A DNA stretch of 64,000 bases from Anaerocolumna chitinilytica. Its GTDB lineage: Bacteria; Bacillota; Clostridia; Lachnospirales; Lachnospiraceae. Position numbers and translations under genes: made by a program. Location: contig NZ_AP023368.1 in the NCBI RefSeq assembly GCF_014218355.1, positions 2,670,001-2,734,000 on the forward strand, read 5' to 3'. Positions 18,004-26,332 of the stretch are shown piece after piece; the stretch's first letter is position 1, and each line of letters opens with the position of its first letter. The notes under the pieces are model-generated. The model was given only the letters and a program-made list of their open reading frames with translations. It did no database searches and was not told the origin of the DNA.

Positions 18004-18028
18004 AGTGTATTAATAGTAATAGTACACT
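18004..18028 (+). promoter_or_regulatory. YtrA-type operator (inverted repeat)
   Basis: AGTGTA at 18004-18009 and TACACT at 18023-18028 are separated by 13 bases. This is the arrangement I know for the Bacillus subtilis YtrA operator (AGTGTA, 13 bases, TACACT). It lies immediately downstream of the -10 element of the operon whose first gene is a YtrA-type GntR regulator, so autorepression is the simple reading. Confidence 0.75.
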
Positions 18029-18068
18029 TCGTATGCAGATGTGGCTACCACAAAGAAAGGAGTGCCGA

Positions 18069-18431
18069 ATGATAGTTATTGATTACAAGGACCGAAGACC
18101 TATCTATGAACAAGTGGAAGAACGGTTTGAAGAGCTGATACTAAAGGGCGGGTTAATGCCGCAGGAACAGCTTCCTTCCGTGAGAAATCTAGCAATAGAA
18201 TTATCGATAAATCCAAATACTATCCAAAGAGCTTATATGGAACTTGAAAGAAAAGGTTTTATCTATACAGTGAAAGGAAGAGGCAGTTTTATAGCGGATA
18301 CCGAACATTTACTGGATATAAAGAAAATGGATCTTTTGGAATCGGTTGCCTCACTCTTAAAAGAAGCAAAAGAAATTGGGGTGGAGAAGCAACAGGTTCT
18401 AATGAAAGTAGAAGAAGCTTATAAAGTGTGA
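18069..18431 (+). CDS. YtrA-subfamily GntR transcriptional regulator
   Basis: 120 residues. The N-terminal 70 form the winged helix of GntR regulators (PIYEQVEERFEELIL, QLPSVRNLAIELSINPNTIQRAYMELERKGFI), and only a short helical tail follows instead of a large effector domain, which defines the YtrA subgroup. These repress ABC-2 type transporter operons that respond to cell-wall antibiotics. Here the ABC genes follow directly and the matching operator lies over the promoter. The ATG at 18069 has AAAGGAG upstream; an earlier in-frame start at 18033 does not. Confidence 0.9.
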   Translation: MIVIDYKDRRPIYEQVEERFEELILKGGLMPQEQLPSVRNLAIELSINPNTIQRAYMELERKGFIYTVKGRGSFIADTEHLLDIKKMDLLESVASLLKEAKEIGVEKQQVLMKVEEAYKV

Positions 18432-18511
18432 AGGTAAATAATGAAATAGAATAAACGATAAAGATATATCTGCAAACGGAGGGCAGCAGGTATTAGAAAG
18501 GATTGGTATAT

Positions 18512-19414
18512 ATGATAGAAGTACAGAACTTGACAAAGTATTTTGATAGCATTAAGGCGGTTGATGATATTACTGCTGTTATCAAAGAAGGAGAAGTTTT
18601 TGGCCTTGTTGGAACCAATGGGGCAGGTAAAAGTACTTTCTTACGTATGGTTTCAGGTGTTATTAAGCCGGACGAAGGTTTCATAAAAATTGATGGCTAT
18701 CCGGTTTATGAGAATACAGAAGTAAAAAAACTAATATTTTATATTTCAGATGAGAGTTATTTTTTCAGTAATAGTACTCCAATCGATTTAAAAAATTACT
18801 ACAAAGTTATTTATAATGGTTTTGATGCGATCCGATTTGATGAAATGATGAGGCAATTTGGGCTTGACAGCAAAAGAAAAATAAATACTTACTCAAAGGG
18901 CATGAAAAAACAGCTTACAGTAATCTTAGGAATCTGTGCAAATACAAAGTATCTTCTATGCGATGAAACTTTTGACGGACTTGACCCGGTAATGCGTCAG
19001 GCCGTAAAAAGCTTATTTGCGAAAGAAATTGCAGAAAGAGGGTTAACACCGATTATCGCATCTCATAATCTTAGGGAACTTGAGGATATCTGTGACCATG
19101 TAGGATTATTGCATAGAGGTGGAATTCTGCTTTCAAAAGACCTATTTGATATGAAACTAAGTATTCACAAGATTCAATGTGTATTCAAGGAAGAAGCTAA
19201 TCTAAATGAGATATTTGGTGAAAAGGAGATTCTTAAGGTTGAAAAAAGAGGTTCTCTCTTTACAATAACCTTAAGAGGCAACAGGGAAGAAATAATAGCT
19301 AAAATAGACCGACTTAATCCTGTATTCTCAGAAGTTCTACCTTTATCCTTAGAGGAGATTTTTATCAGCGAAACGGAGGTGGCAGGTTATGATATCAAGA
19401 AACTTATTTTTTAA
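18512..19414 (+). CDS. ABC transporter ATP-binding protein of the YtrA-type operon
   Basis: ATPase subunit of an ABC-2 type exporter, acting on the inner face of the membrane. Motifs in order: Walker A GTNGAGKST, signature TYSKGMKKQLT (Tyr-Ser-Lys-Gly in place of LSGG, a common change in this subgroup), Walker B LLCDETFDGLD and the switch histidine in IIASHNLRE. Length about 300 residues is normal. Its 3' end overlaps the permease gene by 26 bases, so the two are translationally coupled. The export substrate is unknown; the family is induced by cell-wall inhibitors such as bacitracin-like peptides. Confidence 0.9.
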   Translation: MIEVQNLTKYFDSIKAVDDITAVIKEGEVFGLVGTNGAGKSTFLRMVSGVIKPDEGFIKIDGYPVYENTEVKKLIFYISDESYFFSNSTPIDLKNYYKVIYNGFDAIRFDEMMRQFGLDSKRKINTYSKGMKKQLTVILGICANTKYLLCDETFDGLDPVMRQAVKSLFAKEIAERGLTPIIASHNLRELEDICDHVGLLHRGGILLSKDLFDMKLSIHKIQCVFKEEANLNEIFGEKEILKVEKRGSLFTITLRGNREEIIAKIDRLNPVFSEVLPLSLEEIFISETEVAGYDIKKLIF

Positions 19415-21470
19415 GCTTCAAAAAGAAGATTTGAAAAGGCGGCTGTGGGTAGCAGCTCTTTCCATGCTGATCTTCTTCCTCTTTGGACCTGTTCTGCTTG
19501 CTCTGGTGCTGGAGGGATTGGTTAGTGATGCACAGATGCAGTATACCATATCACAGATTACATCAACAATTGGACCAGGTTTTGCTTTTCATTTTATTAT
19601 TTCTATTACAGGAGCACTAATTTGTGCCAGCAGCGGATTTTTCTATCTGCATTCCAGAAAAAAAGTAGACTTTTATCATGGAGTGCCAGTTAGAAGAGAA
19701 GTTCTTTTTGCCGTAAATTATGTAGATGGTATCTTACTTTATTTGATTCCTTATCTTATAAGCATGCTTTTAAATTTTGTGGTACTTGTTTCAGCTGGAT
19801 ACTTAAAAGCAAATGTGGCGGTGATAGGGTTTGAGGCCTTGGGAATTAACCTGTTATATTTTATTTTATTATATACCTTGTCTGTGCTTGCAGTTGTACT
19901 TACGGGTAATGGGGTTATAAGCCTTTTATTAACTGGTGTCTTCTATTCCTATGGTCCATTGGTAATGATCATAAAAGATTTGTATTGCAGAGCATTTTTT
20001 CAGACTTATTTTAATACTTCAAGTGATGATAAATTGTTTTTGTTTTTATCACCCATCGGAAAATATGTGAAGAATTCAACCCTTATAAAAAATGGTGAAT
20101 TCAATGGAATGGGTAAAAGCATCGCTTTGACAGCAATTGTTATTATTTTGATAATGGTATTATCGGTACTGCTTTATAAAAAACGGCCGTCGGAAGCAGC
20201 AGGAAAGGCTATTGCCTTTAATATAGCAAAGCCTTTCATAAAGTTCTTGCTTGTCCTTCCATTATCACTTGGAGGAGGGCTATTGTTCAGGGAAACTGCT
20301 CATCTTCATAAGGATGTTTGGATGATATTCGGATTAATTTTAATCTTTGTGATAGCAAGCGCTATTATTGAAATCATTCATCAATTTGATCTAAAGAAGG
20401 CTTTTGCACACCGTAAAGGTCTTGCAGTAACTGCTTTTGCTATGGTAATCATCGTGTGTTTGTTCCGCTTTGACCTTATTTCTTATGATTCTTATATACC
20501 GGCTAAAGATAAAGTTGTTTCTATGAGCATTTATGTACCGGGGCTGGATGATAACAAGAATTACATGGAAGTCAGTAAAACCGGAACGGATTTTATCTAT
20601 AATTCCACCTTTGAATATCAACAAAAATATATGAGACTGAAAGATATTAATACCGCTTATGATATAGCAAAGCTGGGAATTATGGAAGCGAAAAAGAATA
20701 ATACAGCAGGGGATTATGGCTGTACAGTTGCATTCCATCTTAAAAATGGTAGGACAGTATTGCGAAATTATATGGCAGTGGAGGATAAGGACTTAACCTT
20801 ATTAGACCAGGTTTATAGCAGCAGTGATTATAAGGAAGGCTATTACCCAATCTATAAGTGGGCGACAAAGTATGTTACCTCTGTTTCTGTGTCTAGTGAC
20901 AAAACTGAGAAAGTGCTTACTTTAACGGAAGCTGAGAAAGAGGAGCTGTTAACCATTTATAAAGAAGAATTAAAAGGGCTGACTATTGATGATGTTAAAA
21001 TGAGTAAGCCTGTTGCAACGATTCGATTTATATTAATTAACAGTAATGAGTTTAATTATGATGTATTTCCGAAATTTACGAAAACCAGAGAATTTCTTTC
21101 TGCTCATGGGCTTAACACCGATAATCCATTAATGGCAGCAGATATAAAAAAGATTAATGTATCATTACAATATAATGATACCGTCTATGAAAAGAGAGGA
21201 ATGCAAGTTATAAAAAGTGATAGCATTGCAAATGAAAATAAAGCAGTTGATTATACCGATAAAGAGAAAATTGATCAAATCCTGAAAACAGCATTGCCTG
21301 CGGAGTATTGCAATGATTTCAGTACAGTTCTAAAGCCTAATTATGATATAGCAGTCAGCGTCATATATGATACTGACAATTACGGCAATGAAAGGTCGGA
21401 TTTGTATTATTTTTCAAAGGGAAATATTCCGGATTTTGTTCTAAAAGACTTAAATTACGAATCGAAATAG
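19389..21470 (+). CDS. ABC-2 type permease with large extracytoplasmic domain
   Basis: 693 residues. The N-terminal 360 carry about nine or ten membrane segments (starting at WVAALSMLIFFLFGPVLLALVL), including the STKKVDFYHGVPVRRE-type cytoplasmic loop seen in YtrC/YtrD-like permeases. Residues from about 380 to 690 are hydrophilic and beta-rich, probably on the outside, and may bind the drug or peptide. GGAGG lies before the start, which is inside the end of the ATPase gene. It is the transport partner of that ATPase. No second permease follows, unlike the longer Bacillus ytr operon. Confidence 0.85.
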   Translation: MISRNLFFKLQKEDLKRRLWVAALSMLIFFLFGPVLLALVLEGLVSDAQMQYTISQITSTIGPGFAFHFIISITGALICASSGFFYLHSRKKVDFYHGVPVRREVLFAVNYVDGILLYLIPYLISMLLNFVVLVSAGYLKANVAVIGFEALGINLLYFILLYTLSVLAVVLTGNGVISLLLTGVFYSYGPLVMIIKDLYCRAFFQTYFNTSSDDKLFLFLSPIGKYVKNSTLIKNGEFNGMGKSIALTAIVIILIMVLSVLLYKKRPSEAAGKAIAFNIAKPFIKFLLVLPLSLGGGLLFRETAHLHKDVWMIFGLILIFVIASAIIEIIHQFDLKKAFAHRKGLAVTAFAMVIIVCLFRFDLISYDSYIPAKDKVVSMSIYVPGLDDNKNYMEVSKTGTDFIYNSTFEYQQKYMRLKDINTAYDIAKLGIMEAKKNNTAGDYGCTVAFHLKNGRTVLRNYMAVEDKDLTLLDQVYSSSDYKEGYYPIYKWATKYVTSVSVSSDKTEKVLTLTEAEKEELLTIYKEELKGLTIDDVKMSKPVATIRFILINSNEFNYDVFPKFTKTREFLSAHGLNTDNPLMAADIKKINVSLQYNDTVYEKRGMQVIKSDSIANENKAVDYTDKEKIDQILKTALPAEYCNDFSTVLKPNYDIAVSVIYDTDNYGNERSDLYYFSKGNIPDFVLKDLNYESK

Positions 21471-21509
21471 AGTATTTTTCCTAAATGTGTTTAAAATTAA
21501 AGAATATGG

Positions 21510-21545
21510 TATAATATTAGAGTGGAGGCATAAGTTCTCCGCTCT
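21510..21545 (+). promoter_or_regulatory. -10 element and 5'-end hairpin of the GerMN lipoprotein gene
   Basis: TATAAT at 21510-21515 has only a weak -35 partner. Immediately after the expected transcript start, AGAGTGGAG (21519-21527) can pair with CTCCGCTCT (21537-21545), so the mRNA would begin with a 9-base-pair hairpin. This may stabilise the message. Confidence 0.4.
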
Positions 21546-21600
21546 ATTATTATATCGATAAATATTGTAGAAAGGACATGAAACAGGGTAAGGGATTGAT

Positions 21601-22713
21601 ATGAAAAAGATTGTATTGGTTTTACTGCTTGGACTTGCAATGTTGACTCTAATATCTTGTACTGATAAGGATGACAAAAATAATTCAAAACCGGGAGGAG
21701 AAATCTCTGAAACGGTGACACCATCCGTAACTACTGCAGAAACTGTAACTCCTACAGAAACTGCAACTCCGACTGTAAGTTCAGATAACGAAAATACGGA
21801 GCATGTCCTGGATTACTTCCCGTACAGGGAGAACAAGCAGTATCTTTATGAAGGAAAAGGAAATGAGTATGCAAGTTTTTGGAGTTATGCAGATTATCAG
21901 GACAAGGACAGCGGTAGAATCCAGCTCAGATTAGACAACGGCGGAACACAGACTGTTCAGGTATTGGAAGGAAATAACAACGGAATTTCTATTATTGTAA
22001 GCAAGGAAGAATGTTATTATAGGGATAACCTGTTGAAATATAACAGTGTTGAAGAACCTGAAGTTTTATTAAAAGAACCTATCAAAAAAGGTACTGAGTG
22101 GACTCTGTCAGACGGAAGAAAGCGATATATATCAGACACGGAAAAGGAAATCTCCATTCCCATTGGAAAATATAAAACAATTGAAGTTACCACTGACGAA
22201 AAAGAAGGTAAAACCAAGGAGTATTATGCTAAGGAACTTGGACTTGTTAAGAGGGAGTATACAACAAATGGAATGACAGTTACTTCAACTTTGAAGGAAA
22301 TAAAAGATACTCCTCTGATTCAAAATCTTACATTATATTATCCAAACGAAGATGAAAAAATGTTAAAAGAGGCCAAAACTATAAAATTTAATACGAATGA
22401 TATAACTCGCCTTAAAGTGCAGGAATTGCTAAGAGAAAAACATGAGGGAAAGCAGGGATTAATCAGTGTAGGGACCAGTCTCAATTCCTTATACGAAGGT
22501 TCAGATGGTATTGTTTATGCTGACTTCTCAAAAGATCTTATCAGTGATATGAATGCAGGTGCAGGGTTTGAACAAATGCTTCTGCAAGGAATCACAGATA
22601 CGTTAGGCGGTTATTATGGAGCGAAGGAAGTGTATCTTACTGTTAATCAGAAACCTTATGAATCAGGACATATTATTCTAAAAAAGGGTGAAACACTTAA
22701 AGTAAGCAAGTAA
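21601..22713 (+). CDS. lipoprotein with C-terminal GerMN domain
   Basis: A lipoprotein signal with lipobox LISC places Cys20 at the outer face of the membrane. A Thr/Glu/Pro-rich linker with repeated ETVTPT-like units spans residues 35-65, then an unassigned beta-rich domain (about 70-240), then a GerMN domain from about residue 248 (LTLYYPNEDEKML to the end), recognisable from VQELLREK and TDTLGGYYGAKEVYLTVN. GerMN domains occur in spore germination GerM and in other wall-associated proteins. A role in the cell envelope or sporulation is inferred. It appears to be a single-gene unit. Confidence 0.8.
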   Translation: MKKIVLVLLLGLAMLTLISCTDKDDKNNSKPGGEISETVTPSVTTAETVTPTETATPTVSSDNENTEHVLDYFPYRENKQYLYEGKGNEYASFWSYADYQDKDSGRIQLRLDNGGTQTVQVLEGNNNGISIIVSKEECYYRDNLLKYNSVEEPEVLLKEPIKKGTEWTLSDGRKRYISDTEKEISIPIGKYKTIEVTTDEKEGKTKEYYAKELGLVKREYTTNGMTVTSTLKEIKDTPLIQNLTLYYPNEDEKMLKEAKTIKFNTNDITRLKVQELLREKHEGKQGLISVGTSLNSLYEGSDGIVYADFSKDLISDMNAGAGFEQMLLQGITDTLGGYYGAKEVYLTVNQKPYESGHIILKKGETLKVSK

Positions 22714-22805
22714 TAAAGCGGTGCAAAGTCATGTTTTATGAGATATACAAAACAATAAAAAATAGGAATTCATAAATACTTTATCCATATTGAAAGGAAC
22801 GGGAT

Positions 22806-23633
22806 ATGAGGAGAACAGCTTTAATCACAGGAGCGTCTAAAGGAATCGGACGAGAGTTGGCAATTATTTTTGCAAGGCAGGGATATGACCTTGTATTGGT
22901 AGCAAGAAGTAAAGCATTACTAGAAGAGTTGGGGAAAAAACTTTGTAAGAAATACAAAATAGAAGTAACAACGATAGAAAAGGACTTAACCTGTAAAGAG
23001 GCACCGGAAGAGATATTTCAGGAACTAGAGGGAAGGCGGATAGACATATTAGTAAATAATGCTGGGTTTGGTGATTATAAGGAGTTTGCACACTCTGAAT
23101 GGGAAAAACAGTATCTTATGATTCAACTAAATGTTACTGCACTTATGCATATGACGAAACTCTTTTTACCGAATATGATAAAGCAAGGATATGGCAAAGT
23201 ATTAAACCTCGCTTCTACAGCTGCCTTTTTACCAGGACCTAATATGTCGGTATACTATGCTTCAAAAGCAGCTGTACTGTCTTTTTCACAGGCTATATCA
23301 AAAGAATTAAAAGGATGTAATGTAACAGTAACAGCTCTTTGCCCCGGTCCCACAAGTACTAACTTTGAACGTACAGCAGGGCTTATTAACTCAAGACTGT
23401 TTCATTCCTTAAAGGTGACAGATGCAAAGAAGGTTGCACTATATGGGTATAAGGCTCTAATGAAAGGAAAACCTGTTGCGGTAGAGGGACTATTCAATAA
23501 AATGCTGGTAATCAGCACGAAATTAGCCCCTAGAGGAGTGGTGCTTGCTATGATAGATCAGATTCAATCAAAATTAAGAGAAGGACAGCCTGCTGATGGA
23601 CAGCCTGCTGAAGGACAGCCCGCAAAAGAGTAG
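22806..23633 (+). CDS. short-chain dehydrogenase/reductase with repetitive Gln-Pro-Ala tail
   Basis: Cytoplasmic NAD(P)H-dependent oxidoreductase. The cofactor motif TGASKGIG lies at residues 8-15, NNAG follows in VNNAGFGDY, and the catalytic Ser, Tyr and Lys are in NLASTAAF and YYASK. It resembles the DltE/YqjQ-like uncharacterised classical SDRs. The last 16 residues are an unusual tail made of three near-copies of GQPA(D/E), coded by a short tandem DNA repeat at about 23583-23625. The substrate is unknown. GGAAC-type and AAAGGA sites precede the ATG. Confidence 0.88.
   Translation: MRRTALITGASKGIGRELAIIFARQGYDLVLVARSKALLEELGKKLCKKYKIEVTTIEKDLTCKEAPEEIFQELEGRRIDILVNNAGFGDYKEFAHSEWEKQYLMIQLNVTALMHMTKLFLPNMIKQGYGKVLNLASTAAFLPGPNMSVYYASKAAVLSFSQAISKELKGCNVTVTALCPGPTSTNFERTAGLINSRLFHSLKVTDAKKVALYGYKALMKGKPVAVEGLFNKMLVISTKLAPRGVVLAMIDQIQSKLREGQPADGQPAEGQPAKE
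23583..23625 (+). repeat. in-frame 15-base tandem repeat in the dehydrogenase gene tail
   Basis: Three copies of a 15-base unit (GGACAGCCTGCTGAT-like) encode the repeated GQPAD / GQPAE / GQPAK end of the short-chain dehydrogenase. Such repeats can change copy number by slippage without breaking the frame. Confidence 0.65.
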
Positions 23634-23738
23634 AATACGGAAATATAAGAGATGAGATTGTACAATATGTTTAATATATATCAAAAATTAATTTGATATA
23701 ATACGATTTAAATAAATTCAAAATTAAGGAAAAATCTA

Positions 23739-23767
23739 TTGACATAATTAACCACAAATGATAGCAT
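23739..23767 (+). promoter_or_regulatory. promoter of the wall-anchored protein gene
   Basis: Perfect TTGACA at 23739-23744, 17-base spacer, TAGCAT at 23762-23767. The first copy of the direct repeat described below starts two bases after the -10 element, a position where a bound regulator would block transcription. Confidence 0.5.
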
Positions 23768-23768
23768 A

Positions 23769-23853
23769 AGGTTGAACGTTAAATCTATGCGATATATACA
23801 ATAAACATGTAACACACGAAACTATAGTAGGTTTAACGTAAAACTATAATATT
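23769..23853 (+). repeat. direct repeat in the leader of the wall-anchored protein gene
   Basis: AGGTTGAACGTTAAA at 23769 recurs as AGGTTTAACGTAAAA at 23829, exactly 60 bases apart, both followed by CTAT-rich sequence. The pair may be a two-site operator or RNA element. Noted by eye only. Confidence 0.35.
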
Positions 23854-23875
23854 ATTAAACAGGAGGATGTATTTC

Positions 23876-24544
23876 ATGAAAAAGCTTTTGAAAAAAGGTA
23901 CAGCAGCTATGATGGTAGTACTGGGGTTATTTATGGCAATGTCATTTAAGGTATCTGCTGCCACAACAGAACTTATGAAGGATGGGGAATTCCCTACCGG
24001 AGGTTTTGTTAATGCAGGAGAGGCTGTTGACGGAACTATTCAGGGACCTGGTAACTGGACTCAGTTAAATATGGGTGATGCTGAGGTAAGTGCTCCATAT
24101 TTGCATGTAATTGTAAAAGCAACAGGTGATACAGCAAAAGCTCAGATAGCAGTTTCTGATACATATACTTTCAATCTTTCCGACTTAGGGGTAACTCTTA
24201 CAGAAGAATATCAGGATGTTGTTTTACCCGTTAAAGATCAGGGTATTACTACCATTGGCTGGGTTAACTTAATGGGTCTTGATGGTGGTTCCAGCGTATA
24301 CACCGTAAAAGAGGTATTCTTATCCGATGATGCAGCTTCAACACTGGCAGCAGCTGACACAGCAACTGTTACAGATACAAAAGCAGCTGATACGGCTACC
24401 ACAGCAACAACTGATAAAGCAACTGATGCAGCAGCAACTCCTAAGACAGGTGAATCTACTACAATACTTTATATCTGCATTGCAGCATTGATAAGCTCAG
24501 GCGGTATCTTTGCAGCAACGAAAAAGGTTGCCAGAGCGAAATAA
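23876..24544 (+). CDS. secreted surface protein with sortase-type TPKTGE anchor
   Basis: 222 residues. A signal peptide ends near ...KVSAATT. A beta-rich domain of about 120 residues follows (DGEFPTGGFVNAGEAVDGTIQG to YTVKEVFLSD), reminiscent of a small carbohydrate-binding or jelly-roll module, then a Thr/Ala/Asp-rich linker of about 45 residues, then TPKTGES, a hydrophobic span (TILYICIAALISSGGIFAA) and a basic tail. The end has the layout of a cell-wall sorting signal with PKTG in place of the usual LPXTG. The ATG at 23876 has AGGAGG at the right distance; the ATG at 23867 is too close to it. No sortase is in the window. Ligand unknown. Confidence 0.75.
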   Translation: MKKLLKKGTAAMMVVLGLFMAMSFKVSAATTELMKDGEFPTGGFVNAGEAVDGTIQGPGNWTQLNMGDAEVSAPYLHVIVKATGDTAKAQIAVSDTYTFNLSDLGVTLTEEYQDVVLPVKDQGITTIGWVNLMGLDGGSSVYTVKEVFLSDDAASTLAAADTATVTDTKAADTATTATTDKATDAAATPKTGESTTILYICIAALISSGGIFAATKKVARAK

Positions 24545-24574
24545 ATTATTATGAGTTAACGAATCATATTTTAC

Positions 24575-24613
24575 AGGTATCCAAAGAATGTAAAACTTTG
24601 GATACCTTTTTTC
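24575..24613 (+). terminator. intrinsic terminator after the surface protein gene
   Basis: Perfect 12-base stem (24575-24586 with 24596-24607) and six or more Ts. Confidence 0.85.
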
Positions 24614-24628
24614 TGCCCATAAATGTTA

Positions 24629-24656
24629 TTGACAACCCAATAAAATTGAGTACAAT
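24629..24656 (+). promoter_or_regulatory. promoter of the ferritin-VIT1 gene
   Basis: Perfect TTGACA at 24629-24634, 16-base spacer, TACAAT at 24651-24656. The leader is about 100 bases long. No iron box or riboswitch is recognisable by eye. Confidence 0.6.
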
Positions 24657-24764
24657 TAAATGTATAAAGTAAGATTAGTGTATAAGACTTTAGATATCTG
24701 AAATAATTAATTGACCGTTTGATTATAAAAAAGATATGGGAATAAACGAAGAAAGGGGTAGAAT

Positions 24765-25652
24765 ATGAAAAGCTTTGATTTTATGAAAACAGTAAAGAAG
24801 TTTCAAGCGGATGAAATACTTGAATACTATGTTTATATAAAGATTGCAAGATTTGTGAAGCAAAAAAAAGACCGGGAAGTATTGCATAAAATCGCAAGTG
24901 AAGAGAGGAAACACTATGAGATATGGAAGCAATATACAAAGTGTGATGTGAAACCTAATATGTTTACTGTTTATTGGTATGTATTTTTAGCTAGGATATT
25001 AGGTTACACCTTTATTATCAAGAAAATGGAGAATTCACTGATAGAATTCAAGAGTATATTCGGCGGTAAGATTGAGAAAGAGCTTAACGAAAAAATTCCT
25101 GATATTAACATTTTACTTCAAGATGAAGTTGAGCATGAGAGTGAACTAATCGACATGATTGATGAGGAAAAGCTTAAATATGCAGGCTCTATGGTACTAG
25201 GTCTTAATGATGCCTTAGTGGAATTTTCAGGAAGTTTAGCTGGCTGGACCTTTGCCATGCAAAGCAACCGCTTGATATCTTTAGCAGGGTTGATAACGGG
25301 TATAGCAGCTACACTTTCTATGGCCTCGTCAGAATACCTGTCTGTAAAGCATGAGGATGGTAAGAATGCTATGAAATCCTCCCTTTACACCGGTGCAGCT
25401 TATCTAGTCACGGTAGTAATACTAATCATGCCCTATTTGCTGTTACCTGATAAGGATTATGTAACAGCTCTACTTATTATGTTAGCAGCGGTTATTCTGA
25501 TCATTGCAGCTTTTAATTATTATATTGCGGTTGCCAGATCCATTTCTTTTAAACAAAAATTCTTGGAAATGAGCTTTATTAGTCTTTCAGTAGCAGCAGC
25601 TTCTTTCCTCATTGGACTCCTGGTCAAGAAATTTCTGGGCGTCGATGTATAA
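24765..25652 (+). CDS. ferritin-like domain fused to VIT1/CCC1 membrane transporter
   Basis: 295 residues. Residues 1 to about 135 form a four-helix ferritin/rubrerythrin-like domain with acidic and histidine ligands visible (ADEILEYY, ASEERKHYEIW, DEVEHESELID), matching the di-iron E...ExxH pattern. Residues 145-295 are a VIT1/CCC1-type transporter (LGLNDALVEFSGSLAGW, then about five membrane segments). Such fusions move Fe2+ or Mn2+ out of the cytoplasm or help detoxify iron in anaerobes. Direction of transport and metal are inferred. It has its own promoter and terminator. Confidence 0.88.
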   Translation: MKSFDFMKTVKKFQADEILEYYVYIKIARFVKQKKDREVLHKIASEERKHYEIWKQYTKCDVKPNMFTVYWYVFLARILGYTFIIKKMENSLIEFKSIFGGKIEKELNEKIPDINILLQDEVEHESELIDMIDEEKLKYAGSMVLGLNDALVEFSGSLAGWTFAMQSNRLISLAGLITGIAATLSMASSEYLSVKHEDGKNAMKSSLYTGAAYLVTVVILIMPYLLLPDKDYVTALLIMLAAVILIIAAFNYYIAVARSISFKQKFLEMSFISLSVAAASFLIGLLVKKFLGVDV

Positions 25653-25698
25653 AGAACTAAGGAGAGTTTAAGCTTGACTAAGTTTTGAATTTTTATAA

Positions 25699-25728
25699 CC
25701 CCGGCTTAAGCCGGGGAATTTTTTTACT
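25699..25728 (+). terminator. GC-rich intrinsic terminator between convergent genes
   Basis: The 18-base palindrome CCCCGGCTTAAGCCGGGG at 25699-25716 is followed by a run of seven Ts. It ends the ferritin-VIT1 transcript; the convergent ymaF gene stops at its edge. Confidence 0.85.
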
Positions 25729-26084
25729 TACTTACTACATCTCTCGCCTATAGGGTCTTCTATAAGAGTGGCAACTCTAAATTCATGTCTGTGTCCGTCA
25801 TTTACAGATGTTACGGATTCTAAGAAATGAACATGTCTGTTTCCGCCAACGGGTATTGCACCTGAAGTTCTGCCGCAGAATTCATGAAAATGATCTTCGT
25901 AAAAGTCTGTATGAAAAGCAACATCATGATAATGGTTCCCTTGACCATAGGGTATAGCTTCGCCGGATACTGTAGCAAATCTATGGTTATGAGGCTCTTC
26001 CTGAGGCTCTGCTATTTCAACGGAACCTTGTATTTCGTGGTTGTGTCTCTGCTCATGGTTATAGCATGAATTTTCATAACTCAT
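25728..26084 (-). CDS. ymaF: YmaF-family histidine-rich protein
   Basis: 118 residues with many histidines in repeated H-x-H patterns (NHYHDVAFH, DHFHEF, RHVHF, GHRHEF), the hallmark of the YmaF family, whose function is not known; the spacing suggests metal binding. It is cytoplasmic, with no signal peptide. The frame is open from a TTG at 26099, but that stretch is the GGAGG ribosome site of the ATG at 26084. A palindrome (26144-26157) lies in its upstream region and may control it. It faces the ferritin-VIT1 gene, so a link to metal handling is possible, but only by proximity. Confidence 0.8.
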   Translation of the reverse strand: MSYENSCYNHEQRHNHEIQGSVEIAEPQEEPHNHRFATVSGEAIPYGQGNHYHDVAFHTDFYEDHFHEFCGRTSGAIPVGGNRHVHFLESVTSVNDGHRHEFRVATLIEDPIGERCSK

Positions 26085-26143
26085 AATGAATACCTCCAAT
26101 TATTGTATGGATTGATGAAGTCCAATATATATTATGCTAATAA

Positions 26144-26157
26144 GTCACAAATGTGAC
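26144..26157. promoter_or_regulatory. palindromic operator candidate between ymaF and the phosphorylase gene
   Basis: GTCACA-AA-TGTGAC has perfect 6-base arms with a 2-base centre. It sits 60 bases from ymaF and overlaps a possible -35 region (TTGTGA) on the minus strand. Which protein binds is unknown. Confidence 0.4.
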
Positions 26158-26332
26158 GAAATATGCCGAAAAAGTCAAGAATTTAACCTAATTTTATATT
26201 AATAAAAGATGTCCCGATAATCACCTCATTCGATAGACAAATAAAAACAAATATTCGCACTCCTGACAATACCTATTTATGACAGCATAGAATATAATGA
26301 TAAGTAATGAAAAACAGGAGGTATAATTACAT

